Positions 9,831 through 20,177 of a stretch of 64,000 nucleotides of DNA are shown piece by piece; the first letter of the stretch is position 1, and each line of letters starts with the position of its first letter. The stretch is taken from positions 126,906,796 through 126,970,795 of the forward strand of contig CM053142.1 in NCBI GenBank assembly GCA_028571685.1, read 5' to 3'. The DNA comes from Heterohyrax brucei (taxonomy: Eukaryota; Chordata; Mammalia; Hyracoidea; Procaviidae). Below the pieces are notes generated by a model that did no database searches, was not told the DNA's origin, and was given only the letters and a program-made list of their open reading frames with translations. A program made the position numbers and the translations under genes.

Positions 9831-10160
9831 ATACCTGGATTTTACACTTGAGGAAATTTACAATTCATAAGCATTAAGGAGAGAAGAAATTAATATTTAA
9901 CTGAATGTCTATTATCCCTAATAGATTCATTAGGATGCTATGGTCCAGAAAACTTGAATAATGTGCCCAAGCCCACACAACAATGGGGGCCATTGTTCAA
10001 TTCGTTTAGAAAATTAGAACAGGATTCTTTGCCTCCAAGCAAATGTCCCCAAAGTCCATTTTATTTTGATCCTGAAAGCCTACATTTAGTTTTTTTTTCT
10101 GTCCCTTTAAGCCTCGTGGGCCTTTGGGCCAAGTCACGCTGTCTTCGGATTTCCAGTAAC
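9831..10160. other. Unassigned; possible traces of MIR
   Basis: TTTACACTTGAGGAAATTTA and later AATAATGTGCCCAAGCCCAC faintly resemble antisense MIR, but too weakly to call. A 69-codon plus frame here is not recognised. Confidence 0.3.
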
Positions 10161-10215
10161 TAACACAATGTATAACACATCACAGACTCAATAAACACTT
10201 GTTGAATAAACAGAA
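10161..10215 (+). mobile_element. L2 LINE terminus
   Basis: CTCAATAAACACTTGTTGAA is the usual L2 3' end; little upstream L2 remains. Confidence 0.65.
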
Positions 10216-10359
10216 GAAAAAAATTATCTAGTTGCTAACACTATGACTTGGAATTAGTCTTTCGACTATTTTTTCTTCATACATGTATTACAATAGAGTG
10301 TTGACTAATTACAACAGTTTGACAGTTATGATGACGTCACCACTTCAATTCATAGCAAA

Positions 10360-10847
10360 GCAATTCTTCATTTGCTCAACCCCAAATCCTTGGAGTCATC
10401 CTTGAGTCTTTGCCTCTTCTCACTCTTTACATCTAATGTGCCATGAGATTCTACTGGTTCTACTTGAAGTGGTCTCTGGATCTGACCAGTTCTCACCACC
10501 TCCCTTGTTCTGATCACTCTGGTGCAAGCCACTGTCAGCTCTTACCTGGATCACTAAGGTAGCCTCCTAACTGGCCTCTCACTTCTGGGCTTGCCTTGCC
10601 CCCTGTTGTCTTTTCTCCAACCAACAGACAGAGAAATCCTATAAAAGTATAAGTCAGATTGTGTCACTCCTGTGCTGAAAACCCTTAACTCAAAACACAA
10701 GATAAAGTCCTGCATGATCTATATTCCCTACTACCTTGCTCTTTCCTGGAATTTTATGACCTCATCTCTTAGTGCTCTGCTTTCTTTCTTTGGTATTTTT
10801 GACAATAAAAGATTTATTAATTGCTGTTTTATTTTCCTGTTGGAGGT
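10360..10847 (+). mobile_element. Old L1-like 3' region
   Basis: Landmarks in order: CTTGGAGTCATCCTTGAGTC, CTCACCACCTCCCTTG, AAGTCAGATTGTGTCACTCC, TCCTGCATGATCTATATTCC. This is a common mammalian interspersed sequence that I associate with an old L1 3' UTR; the exact subfamily is uncertain. No functional reading frame. Confidence 0.55.
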
Positions 10848-11340
10848 TGTCCTGGATTGAATTATGTCTCCCAAATAATGTGTGTAGCAATTTGACTAGG
10901 TCATGATTCTGGGTGTTGTGTAATGTTTCTTTATAATGTAAATACTTCCTCTATGACATTAATGAGGTAGGATGGGTGTTGGTTGTGTTAGTGAGGCAGG
11001 ACTCTACCTATGAAAGTATGTTGTGCCTTAAGGAAATCTCCTGGGATATAAATAAGGAAAGGGAAATAAGCAGAGAGTTGGGGACCTCATATAATCAGCA
11101 AAGGAGCAGAGCACTTCCTTTGCAAAAGATCTACAGTCTCTGCACCTCAGAAGCTCCCAGTCCAAGGGAAGACTGACTGCAAGAATCTTCCTTCAGAGCC
11201 AACAGAGAAAGCCTTCCGCTGGAGCTGATGCTCTGAATTGGGACTTATAGCCTACTGCATCGTTATAGAATAAATTTTCTCTCTTTTAAAGCCATTCACT
11301 TGTGGTATTTTTGTTAGAGCAGTACCACATGAGTAAGACA
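10848..11340 (+). mobile_element. MaLR LTR, 5' copy of a provirus
   Basis: It starts TGTCCTGGATTGAATTATGT and ends TGAGTAAGACA, the TG...CA form of LTRs. It contains ATAAATTTTCTC and CACTTGTGGTATTTTTGTTA near its 3' end, as MaLR LTRs do. A 66-codon frame inside is chance. Paired with the LTR at 12214. Confidence 0.8.
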
Positions 11341-12213
11341 GATTTTGGTACTGAGAGAGTGGGGTGCTGCTCTAATAGATACCTAAAATGCAGTTTTTAA
11401 ATTGTGAACAGATAAATCACTTGGAAGGAACCGATGAGAGTTGTTAACACGGAAGAAGGAGCAGATGGTGAGAAACAGGAGGACATGATTAGCAGTGGTA
11501 GTGAACCAGCTACACAGAACCAGCTGTGTGGGAGAGAGCTGAGTGCCTATGTGCAGAGGTTTCTCTGGGCACTTAATGGTAGAGCTCTAGAGCTTTAGAA
11601 TACTTGCCCCAGCAGAAGGCCACAGAAACAAAAGTTGAAGAGACAAGGAGCATGAGAAGCTCAGCTGCCTCAGTGTCAGAAGGTATGGCTATGACATCAG
11701 GGGTTTCAAAGTTTGGAGCCGTGGTCTCTGCTGTTTCTAAGGGTGGAGTCTCTATTCAGCTGGACTAGAAAAATGGAGTACCTAAAGCTGAGGGAGCAGA
11801 GTTGTTGTCCCAGTGGGCCTGGAAGGAAGAGCTGTAGCCCAGGGCCAAGGGGCCTACACTCAGAATCTGGAAAGTGGTCAGTACCTACTGTCTGGAGGAC
11901 AGAGCCGTTGTGCAAAATGTTTCAGAGAATTGAAAATTATTTTCAAGGCCTTGAGGCTGATATAATTTGTTCTGCTGACTTTCTTGGTACCTGTTACCGT
12001 GTCTTTTCCTCCAGTCTCTTCAATTTGTAATGGAAATGTCTAGCTTGTGTCTGTTATGCCATTGCATCTTTGGAAGCAGATAACTTGTGTTCTAGATTTC
12101 ACAGATAAAGAGGAATCTTTGGATTGTGGATGCTGAGTTCAGACTTTTGCTATGATGTGAATATGTTTTGCATGTTGCAGGGATGTGATTTTTGGGAGGG
12201 CCAAAGTGTGGAA
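11341..12213 (+). mobile_element. MaLR internal region, decayed
   Basis: It begins directly after the LTR with GATTTTGGTACTGAGAGAGT, the usual primer-binding-site area of MaLR internal sequences, then GGGGTGCTGCTCTAATAG. It is only about 870 bp long, shorter than usual MaLR interiors, with no intact gag-like frame. The 105-codon plus frame at 11713-12030 is a remnant or chance frame. Confidence 0.75.
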
Positions 12214-12881
12214 TGCCCTAGATCGAATTGTGTCCCCCCAGAAATACATGTAGCAAGTTGGCTAGATCATGATTCTCAATATTGTGCAATATTCCTGTGT
12301 GTTGCAATCCTGACTCTAAGATGTTAATGGGAAATCCTAATTGCATAGTGGTTAAGTGCCATATCTGGTAACAAAAAGTTTGGTAGTTTGAATCTGCCAG
12401 GCACTCCTTGAAAGCTCTATGGAGCAGTTCTATTCCGTCCTAAAGGGTTGCTATGAGTCGGTATAGACTTGATAGCAGTGGATGTGGGTAAGATGTTAAT
12501 AAGGGAGGATGGGCTGTGGTTGTGTTAGTGAGGTAGGATTCAATCTATAAGGTTGCATTGTGCCTTGAGGCAATCTCTTGGGATATAAAGGAAAGGAAAG
12601 CAGGCAGAGAGCTGGGGATCTCGTACCAAGAGGAAAGAAGTAGCGCTGAGAGCAAAGCACATCTTTTGGATCCAGGGTCCTCGTGTCTCAGAAGCTCCCA
12701 ATCCAGGGGGAAGATTGACCATGAAGACTTTCCTCCAGAGCCAACATAAAAAGGCTTCCGATGGAGCTAATGCCCTAAATTTGGACTTCTAGCCTACTTT
12801 TATGTGAGAAAATAAATTTCTCTTTGTTAAAAACATCTGCTTGTGGTATTTCTGTTATAGCAGCACTAGATAACTATTACA
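12214..12881 (+). mobile_element. MaLR LTR, 3' copy, split by a SINE
   Basis: It opens TGCCCTAGATCGAATTGTGT and ends ACTAGATAACTATTACA, aligning along its length with the LTR at 10848 apart from the SINE at 12329-12488. Provirus flanks GAGGT (10843-10847) and AAGGC (12882-12886) differ by two transitions, consistent with a decayed 5-bp target duplication. Confidence 0.8.
12329..12488 (+). mobile_element. AfroSINE, short form, in the 3' LTR
   Basis: A perfect 12-bp target duplication TAAGATGTTAAT flanks it (12317-12328 and 12489-12500). Nearly full-length head, linker and tail (CTATGAGTCGGTATAGACTT). It post-dates the provirus. Confidence 0.92.
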
Positions 12882-12986
12882 AAGGCCATTACTTTCAATT
12901 TGTCTAGATACCATGGTATGATGAGTTTATGAACTTTATCTTATAATTTATTGACTTCCTACTCAGTGTCATAGGTTCATTTAACT

Positions 12987-13182
12987 CAGTGGTTTTCAAT
13001 TCTGACTGAATTAAATTAGAGTTCCCTGGGAGCTTATATATTTGTGTGTATATCCCAGTGCCTAGGGCTTACATCCAGAGAGTCTGAATTAATTGGTTGT
13101 GCAGGGTGGATGACTGTTGGCATTAATAGTTTTTAAAAGTTCCCCATGGAATTCTAATGTTCCAACTGAACTGAGAAGCACT
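12987..13182 (+). mobile_element. MER5A-like hAT/Charlie MITE
   Basis: Its ends form inverted repeats: CAGTGGTTTTCAATTCTGAC on the left and the complement of AACTGAGAAGCACT on the right. Internal landmarks include CTGGGAGCTTATATA and AAAGTTCCCCATGGAATTCT. Length of about 195 bp fits MER5A. Confidence 0.8.
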
Positions 13183-13286
13183 TATTTAAACCTTTACAAA
13201 ATCTCCTAAAATATGTGATTTTTGTCCCCATTTTGAGTTTGGGTATGATAGGAACTTTGCATGTCTTTTTCACAGCTATAGTTTTA

Positions 13287-13594
13287 GTGGGAACTCTAGC
13301 AATGTAGTGGTTATGAGTTCTGCTGTTAACCAAAAGGCTGACAGCTCAAATCCACTCGCTATTCCTTGGAAACTCTATGGGGCAGTTCTACCCTGTCCTA
13401 CAGGGTTGCTATGAGTTACACCAATTTGATGGAAACCCTGGTGGTATAGTGATTAAGTGCTTTTTGATGGCCAAACAGAAAGGTCTGCAGTTGAATCATC
13501 AGGCTTTTCCTGGAAACCTGATGTGGCAGTTCTACCCTGTCCTGTCAGGTCACTATGAGTCAGAATTAACTCAGTGGCAATGGGTAACAACAAA
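13287..13594 (+). mobile_element. Tandem pair of AfroSINEs
   Basis: First unit 13287-13430 (head AACTCTAGCAATGTAGTGG to tail CTATGAGTTACACCAATTTG), second 13431-13594 (GGAAACCCTGGTGGTATAGT to CTATGAGTCAGAATTAACTC). One 9-bp duplication ATAGTTTTA flanks the pair (13278-13286, 13595-13603). No duplication separates the units. Confidence 0.88.
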
Positions 13595-13603
13595 ATAGTT
13601 TTA

Positions 13604-14130
13604 CTGCCTTTTCATGGATGAACAATACTCCATTGTGTGTATATATTATATTTTATTTATCCAGTCATTGGTTGATGGATATTTTGGCAGTGTCTACTTT
13701 TTGGCTATTTTAAATAGTGCTGTATTGGTGTATATGTGTCTGTTCACATCATTGTTTTCAGGTTTTGGGTATACACCTAAGAGTGGAATTGCTGGGTCAT
13801 ATGGTAGTTTTATGTTGAACTTTTAGAGGAACCACCACTCTGTTTTTGACAGTGGCTGTACCCTGGTTGCATAGTGGTTAAGTTCTATAGTTGCTAATCA
13901 GAAGGTCAGCAATTCTGCCAAGCACTCCATGGGGACTCTGTGGGGCAGTTCTTCTCTGTCTGTAGGGTCGCTTTGAGTTGGAATGGACTCAACAGCAATT
14001 TTTTTTTTTTTTGCTTTGATACCAGTTTACATTCCAGCTAGAAGTGTATAAATGTTTCTGTTTCTGTGCAGTCTTGCCAACACCTAATCTTTTTTCCGTT
14101 CTTTTTATGATTGCCATTATAAAGAAGACC
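13604..14130 (-). mobile_element. Old L1 3' region, antisense, split by a SINE
   Basis: CAATACTCCATTGTGTGTAT, ATCCAGTCATTGGTTGATGG, GGAATTGCTGGGTCATATGG and TTACATTCCAGCTAGAAGTG are inverted L1 landmarks. The AfroSINE at 13861-14018 cuts it exactly between AGTGGCTGTA and ACCAGTTTACATTCC. Overlapping frames are not genes. Confidence 0.85.
13861..14018 (+). mobile_element. AfroSINE, short form, inserted in L1
   Basis: Head CCCTGGTTGCATAGTGGTTA, linker GGGGCAGTTCTTCTCTG, tail CTTTGAGTTGGAATGGACTC and a run of T after it. The L1 resumes at 14019. Confidence 0.87.
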
Positions 14131-14149
14131 AACATTCTTAACAAAAATA

Positions 14150-14343
14150 AAATGACACATAAAACAGTGGTCATCAAGTCAATTTCTATTCGTGGTGACC
14201 TCATATATGTAGAGTAGCACTGCTCCATTATGTTTTCATGATTTTGATCTTTTGGAAGCAGGTCACCAATCATTTCTTCCAAGGTGCCACTGAGCTGCCA
14301 GCCTCTCAGTTAGTAGTCTCACACTTAACCATTTGGATCAATG
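14150..14343 (-). mobile_element. AfroSINE, long form, antisense
   Basis: In reverse: tail ATCAAGTCAATTTCTATTCG, linker GGAAGCAGGTCACCAATC, then AAGGTGCCACTGAGCTGCC, ending TTAACCATTTGGATC. The 97-codon minus frame overlapping it comes from L1 and SINE sequence. Confidence 0.75.
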
Positions 14344-15470
14344 TCTTGCTAGATCCTCACCCATACAGCAGGTTGGAGGAAGGAAAAGATGGGAAGGTAG
14401 GGGACCCTGAAGACACTTTTTTCCTGTTTCACAACTGCTCTTAGGTTTTGACAAAAATGACACTGTTGGTTAAAATGAGTTAGAATTGATAGTAAACACA
14501 TTTCAAACATATTTGGTGAGACCAAATCCTTTGGCAAAGAATGAATTAAGTTGAGGGAGAAGGCTAGTAATTTTGTTTTCCCTGAACTTAAATGACTCAT
14601 ACTATGTTTTAGAGGAGGAAAAAAATTTTTCTGTAAAAATTCTGTTTTGTAGTAATTAGACCACAAGTTATTCCTAAAACAGCATAAACATATGTTTCCC
14701 AAGATGAAAGTGTAGGCCACAAACCATGTTGAAATTTCATATGTAACACAGCACAGTGAGTCTGCGGCTTTTAAACTTTTGTTGTCTCAATGATGAAGGT
14801 TTTCCATAAAACACTATGCATATGGATATGTGAATGTAGATGTTTGTATAAGAGAAAGATTATAGGAACAAAAATGGGAAGGGAGTCATGGCAAGAACAG
14901 AACAATGTAATATCTGAACACCTTTGAAAAGGGTGAGTGACTTTGGATACCTGAAGACGTGATTTCTGTGTCTCAACTGAGTCTCTAATACCATGTCAAG
15001 GTCTTTTATTGAAATTCTTTTCCAGAATCTTTCCTGGAGAACAACTTCAGAAACCACTGTGGAATTTACATGAAATAATTTTTTTGTAGGTAAATAATTG
15101 CCATCAGTAAGTTAACCCATTAAACAGAGTTTGAATACTACAAAATAAGTAAATAAATAAAGACAGTGCAGACCCAGGGATTGTTCTCCATGGCAAGATA
15201 GATATCTGTTTGGCAGATAAAGAAGAACTTTTGAATAATACAATTGAAATAATTAATATAGTCCTTCACGGTTAAAGTAACATCACCTAGCAAAACTTCT
15301 TAATTTACTGAAAATTTACTTGCCATTCAACCTTTTCTTGTAAACATATTGAATTTGTTTTGCTGACATTCACAAATCTGATTTGCCAAACTTGCCATTG
15401 TGTGTGTTTGGGAAACAGTTTAAAATAATGGTGAATGACTTGGGTGTTGTAGGTGTTTTTTGCTTCTAGG
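14344..15470. other. Unassigned sequence, about 1.1 kb
   Basis: No recognised repeat. A 123-codon minus frame (14349-14720) has no domain I recognise, and its left end overlaps SINE sequence; it is probably chance. No gene called. Confidence 0.45.
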
Positions 15471-16118
15471 TTGTTACTGTTGTTGTTTAGTGCTGTTGAG
15501 CTGATTCTGACTCACAGTCTCCCTTTGTACAACACAATGAAATAGTGCTGGGTACTGCACTGTCCTCGCAGTCCTGGTGTGCTCGAGCCTATTGCTGCAG
15601 CCACTGTGCCAGTCTGCCTTGCTGAGGTCTTCCTTAGCAGGTCTGACCGTCTACCTTACCAAGCATATTGTCCTTTTCCAGGGACTGGTCCCTTCCAATA
15701 GCGTGCTCAAAGTACGTGAGAGAAGTCTCTCCATCCTCACTTACGAAGAGCACTCTGACTGTACTTCCAAGACAGACTTACTTGTTCTTCTGGCAGTCCA
15801 TGGTATATGCAATATTCTTCTCTAGTACTGTAATTCAAGGGCATCAACTCTGTGTCTGTCTTTCTTATTCACTGTCCAGCTTCTCATGCATATGAGGCAA
15901 TTGTAAAAAGCGTGGCTTGCACCAGGTATACGTTAGTACACAAAGTGACATCTTTTCTTTTTAACACTTTTATTAAAGAGGTCTTTTGCCATAGATTTTC
16001 CCAGTATGATACGTCATTTGATTTCTTGACTGCTGATTTCATGGGTGTTGATTGTGGATCCAGGTACAATGAAATTTTTAACAACTTCAGTATTTTCTCT
16101 GTTTATCATGATATTGCT
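15471..16118 (-). mobile_element. RTE/BovB-type LINE 3' part, antisense
   Basis: It starts at the 3' tail (TGTTGTTTAGTGCTGTTGAG) and proceeds backward: CAGGGACTGGTCCCTTCCAA, AGTACGTGAGAGAAGTC, CATGCATATGAGGCAATTGT, GTGTTGATTGTGGATCCAGG. It covers roughly the last 650 bp. Frames at 15577-16142 are antisense or shifted readings, not genes. Confidence 0.85.
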
Positions 16119-16931
16119 TTACTGCTTCCAGATAGGATGTAAAAAGTCGTGAAAGGTCTTATCTCCTATGGAAATATGAGAAAAACCTAGAAGAAGAATC
16201 ATGTTTTTCTATGGGACTAGTGAGGGATGTGTTTACACAGGAAGCCTTGATGAACTGAATTCCAAAGAGAAAGGAACCCTTCGCAAATGCACAGATAGTG
16301 TAGCTTCTATACCAGGGGCAGCTCCCTGGTCTGTTGAGGGTGAATCTGATAATGGAGATAGAAACTCCATATGTCAAGCCAAAAGCCTAGTGCCATCGAG
16401 TTGGATCTGACTCATGGTGAAACTCCATATAGTCAAGGGGAGATACGGTATCCCTTGGATGGAGTGAGCCTGTCAGGACAAATTTCAGTCTCGATAAGCC
16501 TCAAACTCAGGGACAGATTAGTGGGTTCAGAAATTCTTCCCCTCTTACCATAAGTTTTGCAAATAAAGTAATAGTGGTGGAAGAATTGGTAAGCAGAGAG
16601 TTTGCTTAGTCATACGCATTCCTGTGGTGTTTAGATTCCAGGTCCTTGCCTGAGATGAATCCAAAGATGAGCCCAAAATATCTGAAATTGCAGCCAGCTC
16701 CTTTCAGCTTAGCTACTGAAGATATACAAAGCGCTGAAGCTCAGGTTGGGGACTGAGCTAATCACAGGTAATTTCAATCTAATTAAAGCTGTAATCCAAT
16801 CCCAGCTCAAATTGACTTCAAACGGCAAATGAATGATCAGCTTTTGCTGTAGTCTAGTTGTACTAACCTCCCTCCTAATACATGCTATCACTCCCTTCAC
16901 CTAACCCATTTTATACCTACTATCTAGTCTA
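16119..16931. other. Mostly unassigned; contains a 40-bp SINE relic
   Basis: No other repeat recognised. Small frames lack recognisable domains. Confidence 0.45.
16379..16418 (-). mobile_element. Extremely 5'-truncated AfroSINE with TSD
   Basis: Only the tail remains, in reverse (AGTGCCATCGAGTTGGATCT). GAAACTCCATAT flanks it exactly (16361-16372, 16419-16430), extending to GTCAAG on both sides with one extra A on the right. Confidence 0.85.
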
Positions 16932-17490
16932 CGAAGCCTGCCAATTAAAATTGTGAATTCCTCCTAGAAAAATAGCTACATACCTCATTGTTGAGTATCA
17001 CTATGGTCACCTTCAAAGTGTTGCCCTTGGGAAGCTGTACATCAAAGTCAGCACCCAGTTCGCCCTTCAAGGCAATTTTGAAACTCTTTTTCTGGAATGG
17101 CCATCCGAGCTGTTGTACTCATCTTGGTGTTCTGAATGGCATCAAAATGTCTTATTTTAAGTATTTCCTTTACCTTCAGGTAAGGAAAAACATCACTGAG
17201 GGCGATATCAGGTGAGTGAGTAGGGTGTTCCAATACAGCTATTTGTTCACTAGCTAAAAACTCCTTTACAGGCAACTACACAATTAAGTTCGTGAACTTG
17301 CCACCTTGGCATCATGCTCAATGGCCATTCCAGAAAGAGTTCCAAAACTGCTCTGAAGCATGGATTATGTGCTGGTGTTGGTGCACAGCTTCCCAATGGG
17401 AGTACTTTGAAAGTGACTGTAGTGATATTCATCAATGAGGCATGTAGCTCTTAGAACAGTGAAGTTCACAGACTTAATTGTTAGACCTCG
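16932..17490 (-). mobile_element. Foldback mariner-derived MITE, copy 2
   Basis: TA flanks both ends (16930-16931, 17491-17492). Minus-strand orientation: the longer coding arm reads leftward. The minus frame at 17048-17275 shows a decayed transposase C-terminus, with FLASEQIAVLEHPTHSPDIA and EKEFQNC; the Asp after Ser-Pro corresponds to the third mariner catalytic acid. The shorter inverted arm is at about 17310-17490. Internal TIR-like ACAATTAAGTTCGTGAACTT lies near 17279-17298. Confidence 0.88.
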
Positions 17491-17496
17491 TATGTA

Positions 17497-18390
17497 ACAC
17501 ATAGTGTCACCACCCTTGCTTATAAGGAGCACTCTGTTTGTACTTCTTCCAAGACAGGTCTGTTTGTTCTTTTGGTAGTCCACTGTGTATTCAATATTAT
17601 TCTACAACATCACAATTTAGAGACATCAATTGGTTTGTCTTCCTTGTTCACTGTCCAGTTTTCACATGCATATGATGCGAATGAACATACCACAGCTTGG
17701 GTCAGGTGCACTTCAGTCTTCAAGGTGGTGTCTTTTTTGCTTTTCAAAACTTTAAAGAGGTCCTTTGCAGCCAACTTGCCCAACGCAATGCTTATTTTTA
17801 TTTCTTAACTACTGCTTCTATGGGTATTGATTGTAGAACTAAGTAAAATAAAATCTTTGACAACCTCAGTCTTTTATCCATTTATCATGACACTGCTTAT
17901 TGGTTGAGCTGTGAGGATTTTTGTTTCCTCTGTGTTGAGGTGTAATCCATACTGAAGGCTGTGATCTTTGATCTCCACTGATAAATGTTCCAAGTCCTAT
18001 TCACTTTCGGTAAGCAAGGTTGCATCGTCTGTATAACACAGGTTGTTAATAAGTCTTTGTCCAATCCTTATGCCTCACTCTTCTCAGAAATTTGCTCAGC
18101 ATAAAGTTTAAATAGGTATAGTGAAAAGATACAACTCTGATGTACAACTTCCCTGACTTTAAACCATGCAGTGTTCCCTTGTTCTATTAGAACAACTGAC
18201 TGCCTCTTGATCCATGTGTAGATTTCTCATGAACACCATTAAATGCTGTGGAATTCCCACTCTCTGTGATGTTATCCACAATTTTTGATCCACACAGTCA
18301 AATGCCTTTGCATAGTCAATAAAACACAGGTGGTAAATATCTGTCAATCTCTGCTTTCAGCCAAGGTCCATCTGACATTAGCAATGATAT
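17497..18390 (-). mobile_element. RTE/BovB-type LINE, RT region, antisense
   Basis: Reverse-order landmarks include AGGAGCACTCTGTTTGTACT, ATGCATATGATGCGAATGAA, GGTAAGCAAGGTTGCATCGT (RT active-site area) and CAAATGCCTTTGCATAGTCA. The minus frame at 18159-18347 reads CFIDYAKAFDCVDQKLW, an RTE reverse-transcriptase motif. It overlaps in consensus position with the fragment at 15471, so it is a separate copy. Confidence 0.87.
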
Positions 18391-18569
18391 ATGTGAGCCT
18401 CAAATGTATGAAGTAAAAATTGACAGAAGCAAAGGGAGAAATTGACAAATCAATAATTATAGTTTAGATTGTTAATACACTTGTCTCAGTAATTGATAGA
18501 GTACATAGACAAAAACTTAGAAAAGATATTGCAGATATACACCACCCTGCAAACCATCTTGATGTAATT

Positions 18570-18735
18570 GTGGTGCATAGAACATTGCACAAAGGTTAAG
18601 AGCCCAGGCTGCCAATCAAAATTTCAGAAGTTTTTCCCCACCAGCTTTGGAAACCTGGTGGATCAGTTCTACTCTGCCCTGTAGTGTTGCCATGCAACAT
18701 CAATGAGGTTTTATTGTTTTTTTTTTTTTTTTTAT
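18570..18735 (+). mobile_element. AfroSINE, diverged, with poly-T-rich tail
   Basis: AAGGTTAAGAGCCCAGGCTG, GATCAGTTCTACTCTGCCCT and GTTGCCATGCAAC mark head and linker; a run of T follows at about 18716-18733. Confidence 0.75.
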
Positions 18736-18746
18736 GTTAAGCTAAA

Positions 18747-18925
18747 GGAGCCTTTAGGGCACAGGGGTTAAAGCATTAGAGTACTAAACTAAAGGCTGGT
18801 GGTTCAAAACTGCTGCGGAGAGAAAGATGTGGCAGTCTGCTTCTGCAGAGATTTACAGCCTTGGTAACCCTATGGGGTCACAATGAGTTGGAACCTACTT
18901 GACCCTGGTGGGTGTGATTTTGGGT
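18747..18925 (+). mobile_element. AfroSINE, intermediate form
   Basis: It starts GGAGCCTTTAGGGCACAGGG, carries a distinct linker (GTGGCAGTCTGCTTCTGCAG, AGATTTACAGCC), and ends GGTCACAATGAGTTGGAACC. The same linker occurs in the copy at 44262. Confidence 0.8.
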
Positions 18926-19376
18926 TACTGAACAACTGCAGAATACTCATTCTTTTCAACTGCATTTGGGGATATTTACAAGATAAAGCACATATGAATC
19001 AAAAAAGTAAGTCTCAATAGAGTTCAAAACACAGAACTTGTATAGCATATGTTCCCTGAAGACAACAGAAAACAATAACAAAACGACATCTAGAAACATC
19101 CTCAAATATTTGGAAAGTAAACAACATGCTCTAAAAACCTCAACGGTCAGAGAAGGAATCACAAAGAAAAGGAGAAGATATTTTGAACCGAATTATAGTG
19201 AAAATACAACACACCAAAATTTGTAGAATGTAATAAAGCAGTGCTTTAAGGGAAATCTACAGTTTAAATGATTGTATGAGAAAATTAGAAAGTCATGAAA
19301 TCAATGCTTTTATCATCCTCCTTAAAGAGCTTTTACAACTAAAGGTAAATTAAACACAAAGTAAGTAAGTATCCAT

Positions 19377-19608
19377 TAGACCCATTGTCTGTCGAGCAGA
19401 TTCCAACTCGTAGTGACCCTACAGGACAGACTAGAACTTTGCCACACGGTTTCTGAAGTAAGTAGATCAAAAAACAAACCCACGGCCATCTTAGTCGATT
19501 CTGACTCAGCAGCCCTATAGGATGCAGTGGAACTGCCCATAGGGTTTCCAAAGAAGCACATGGTGGACTTGAACTTCTGATCTTTCCATTAGCAGCCTGA
19601 GCTCTGAG
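19377..19608 (-). mobile_element. Two abutting antisense AfroSINEs in L1
   Basis: First, 19377-19468: tail GTCTGTCGAGCAGATTCCAA, linker ACAGACTAGAACTTTGCC, truncated at AAGTAGATC. Second, 19469-19608: AGTCGATTCTGACTCAGCAG, then the head ending TTAGCAGCCTGAGCTCTGA. Their frames create the 151-codon minus frame at 19339-19794, which is not a gene. Confidence 0.8.
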
Positions 19609-19763
19609 TAGAAATAAGTCAAAGAGAAAAACAAGGTCAACGAAGTCATGCACTGGTTTGTTGAAAAGACTGATAAAATGTATAAACCTTCCACCATATT
19701 GATCAAGAAATCTTGAAAGAAAATACAAGTTACTAATATCGGGAATGAAAGAGGTCATCATTA

Positions 19764-19924
19764 TACCAGCCAAGTGCCATCGAGTCGGATCCAACTCATG
19801 GCGACCCTAGAGGCCAGGGTAGAATTGACCCCCAGAGTATTCAAGGAGCGCCTGGTGGATTTGAACTGCCGACCTTATGGTTAGCAGTGGTAGCATGTAA
19901 CCCACTACACCACCAGGGTTTTCC
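19764..19924 (-). mobile_element. AfroSINE, antisense, in L1, with TSD
   Basis: A perfect 13-bp duplication GAGGTCATCATTA flanks it (19751-19763, 19925-19937). Nearly full length, with the CCAAGTGCC/GGATCC tail variant and little divergence: GAGCGCCTGGTGGATTTGAA, ACCACCAGGGTTTTCC. Confidence 0.93.
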
Positions 19925-19985
19925 GAGGTCATCATTAGAGATCCTACAGATACAGAAAGAACATCATAGCACCAAAACATGCTCA

Positions 19986-20177
19986 AAGTCATTAGCTCTT
20001 CAGGATCTTATGCCTGGTTTTCTGGTAATGTTTAAACAACTAAAACTTTGTTCTCTTGTTTCGTTTATTCTTTTGCGTAAGAGTTTTCTGGAAAATGAGA
20101 AGAAATTGTGCAGCTCAAGTGCTTCCTACCCTAATTTAGTTGAAATAAGGGGCTCACCTTAGAAGTTTGTAGAAAAC
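19986..20177. other. Unassigned sequence
   Basis: May include a little more decayed L1; nothing clear. Confidence 0.35.

Larger units (their letters stand above)
18926..19985 (+). mobile_element. L1 ORF2 remnant split by SINEs
   Basis: Landmarks run in L1 order: GAATACTCATTCTTTTCAAC, AACAACATGCTCTAAAAACC, AAAGCAGTGCTTTAAGGGAA, then after the SINEs TTTGTTGAAAAGACTGATAA, AATATCGGGAATGAAAGAGG and GATCCTACAGATACAG. This is the end of the endonuclease and the region before RT. Many stops; inactive. Confidence 0.82.

Noticed and set aside
15577..16142. Overlapping plus frames that looked like a small multi-exon gene
   Set aside because: They are antisense or shifted readings of an inverted RTE; the true coding sense is minus and broken.
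19339..19794. 151-codon minus-strand open frame, longest in the window
   Set aside because: Built from two antisense SINEs and an L1 fragment; no continuous homology to one protein.
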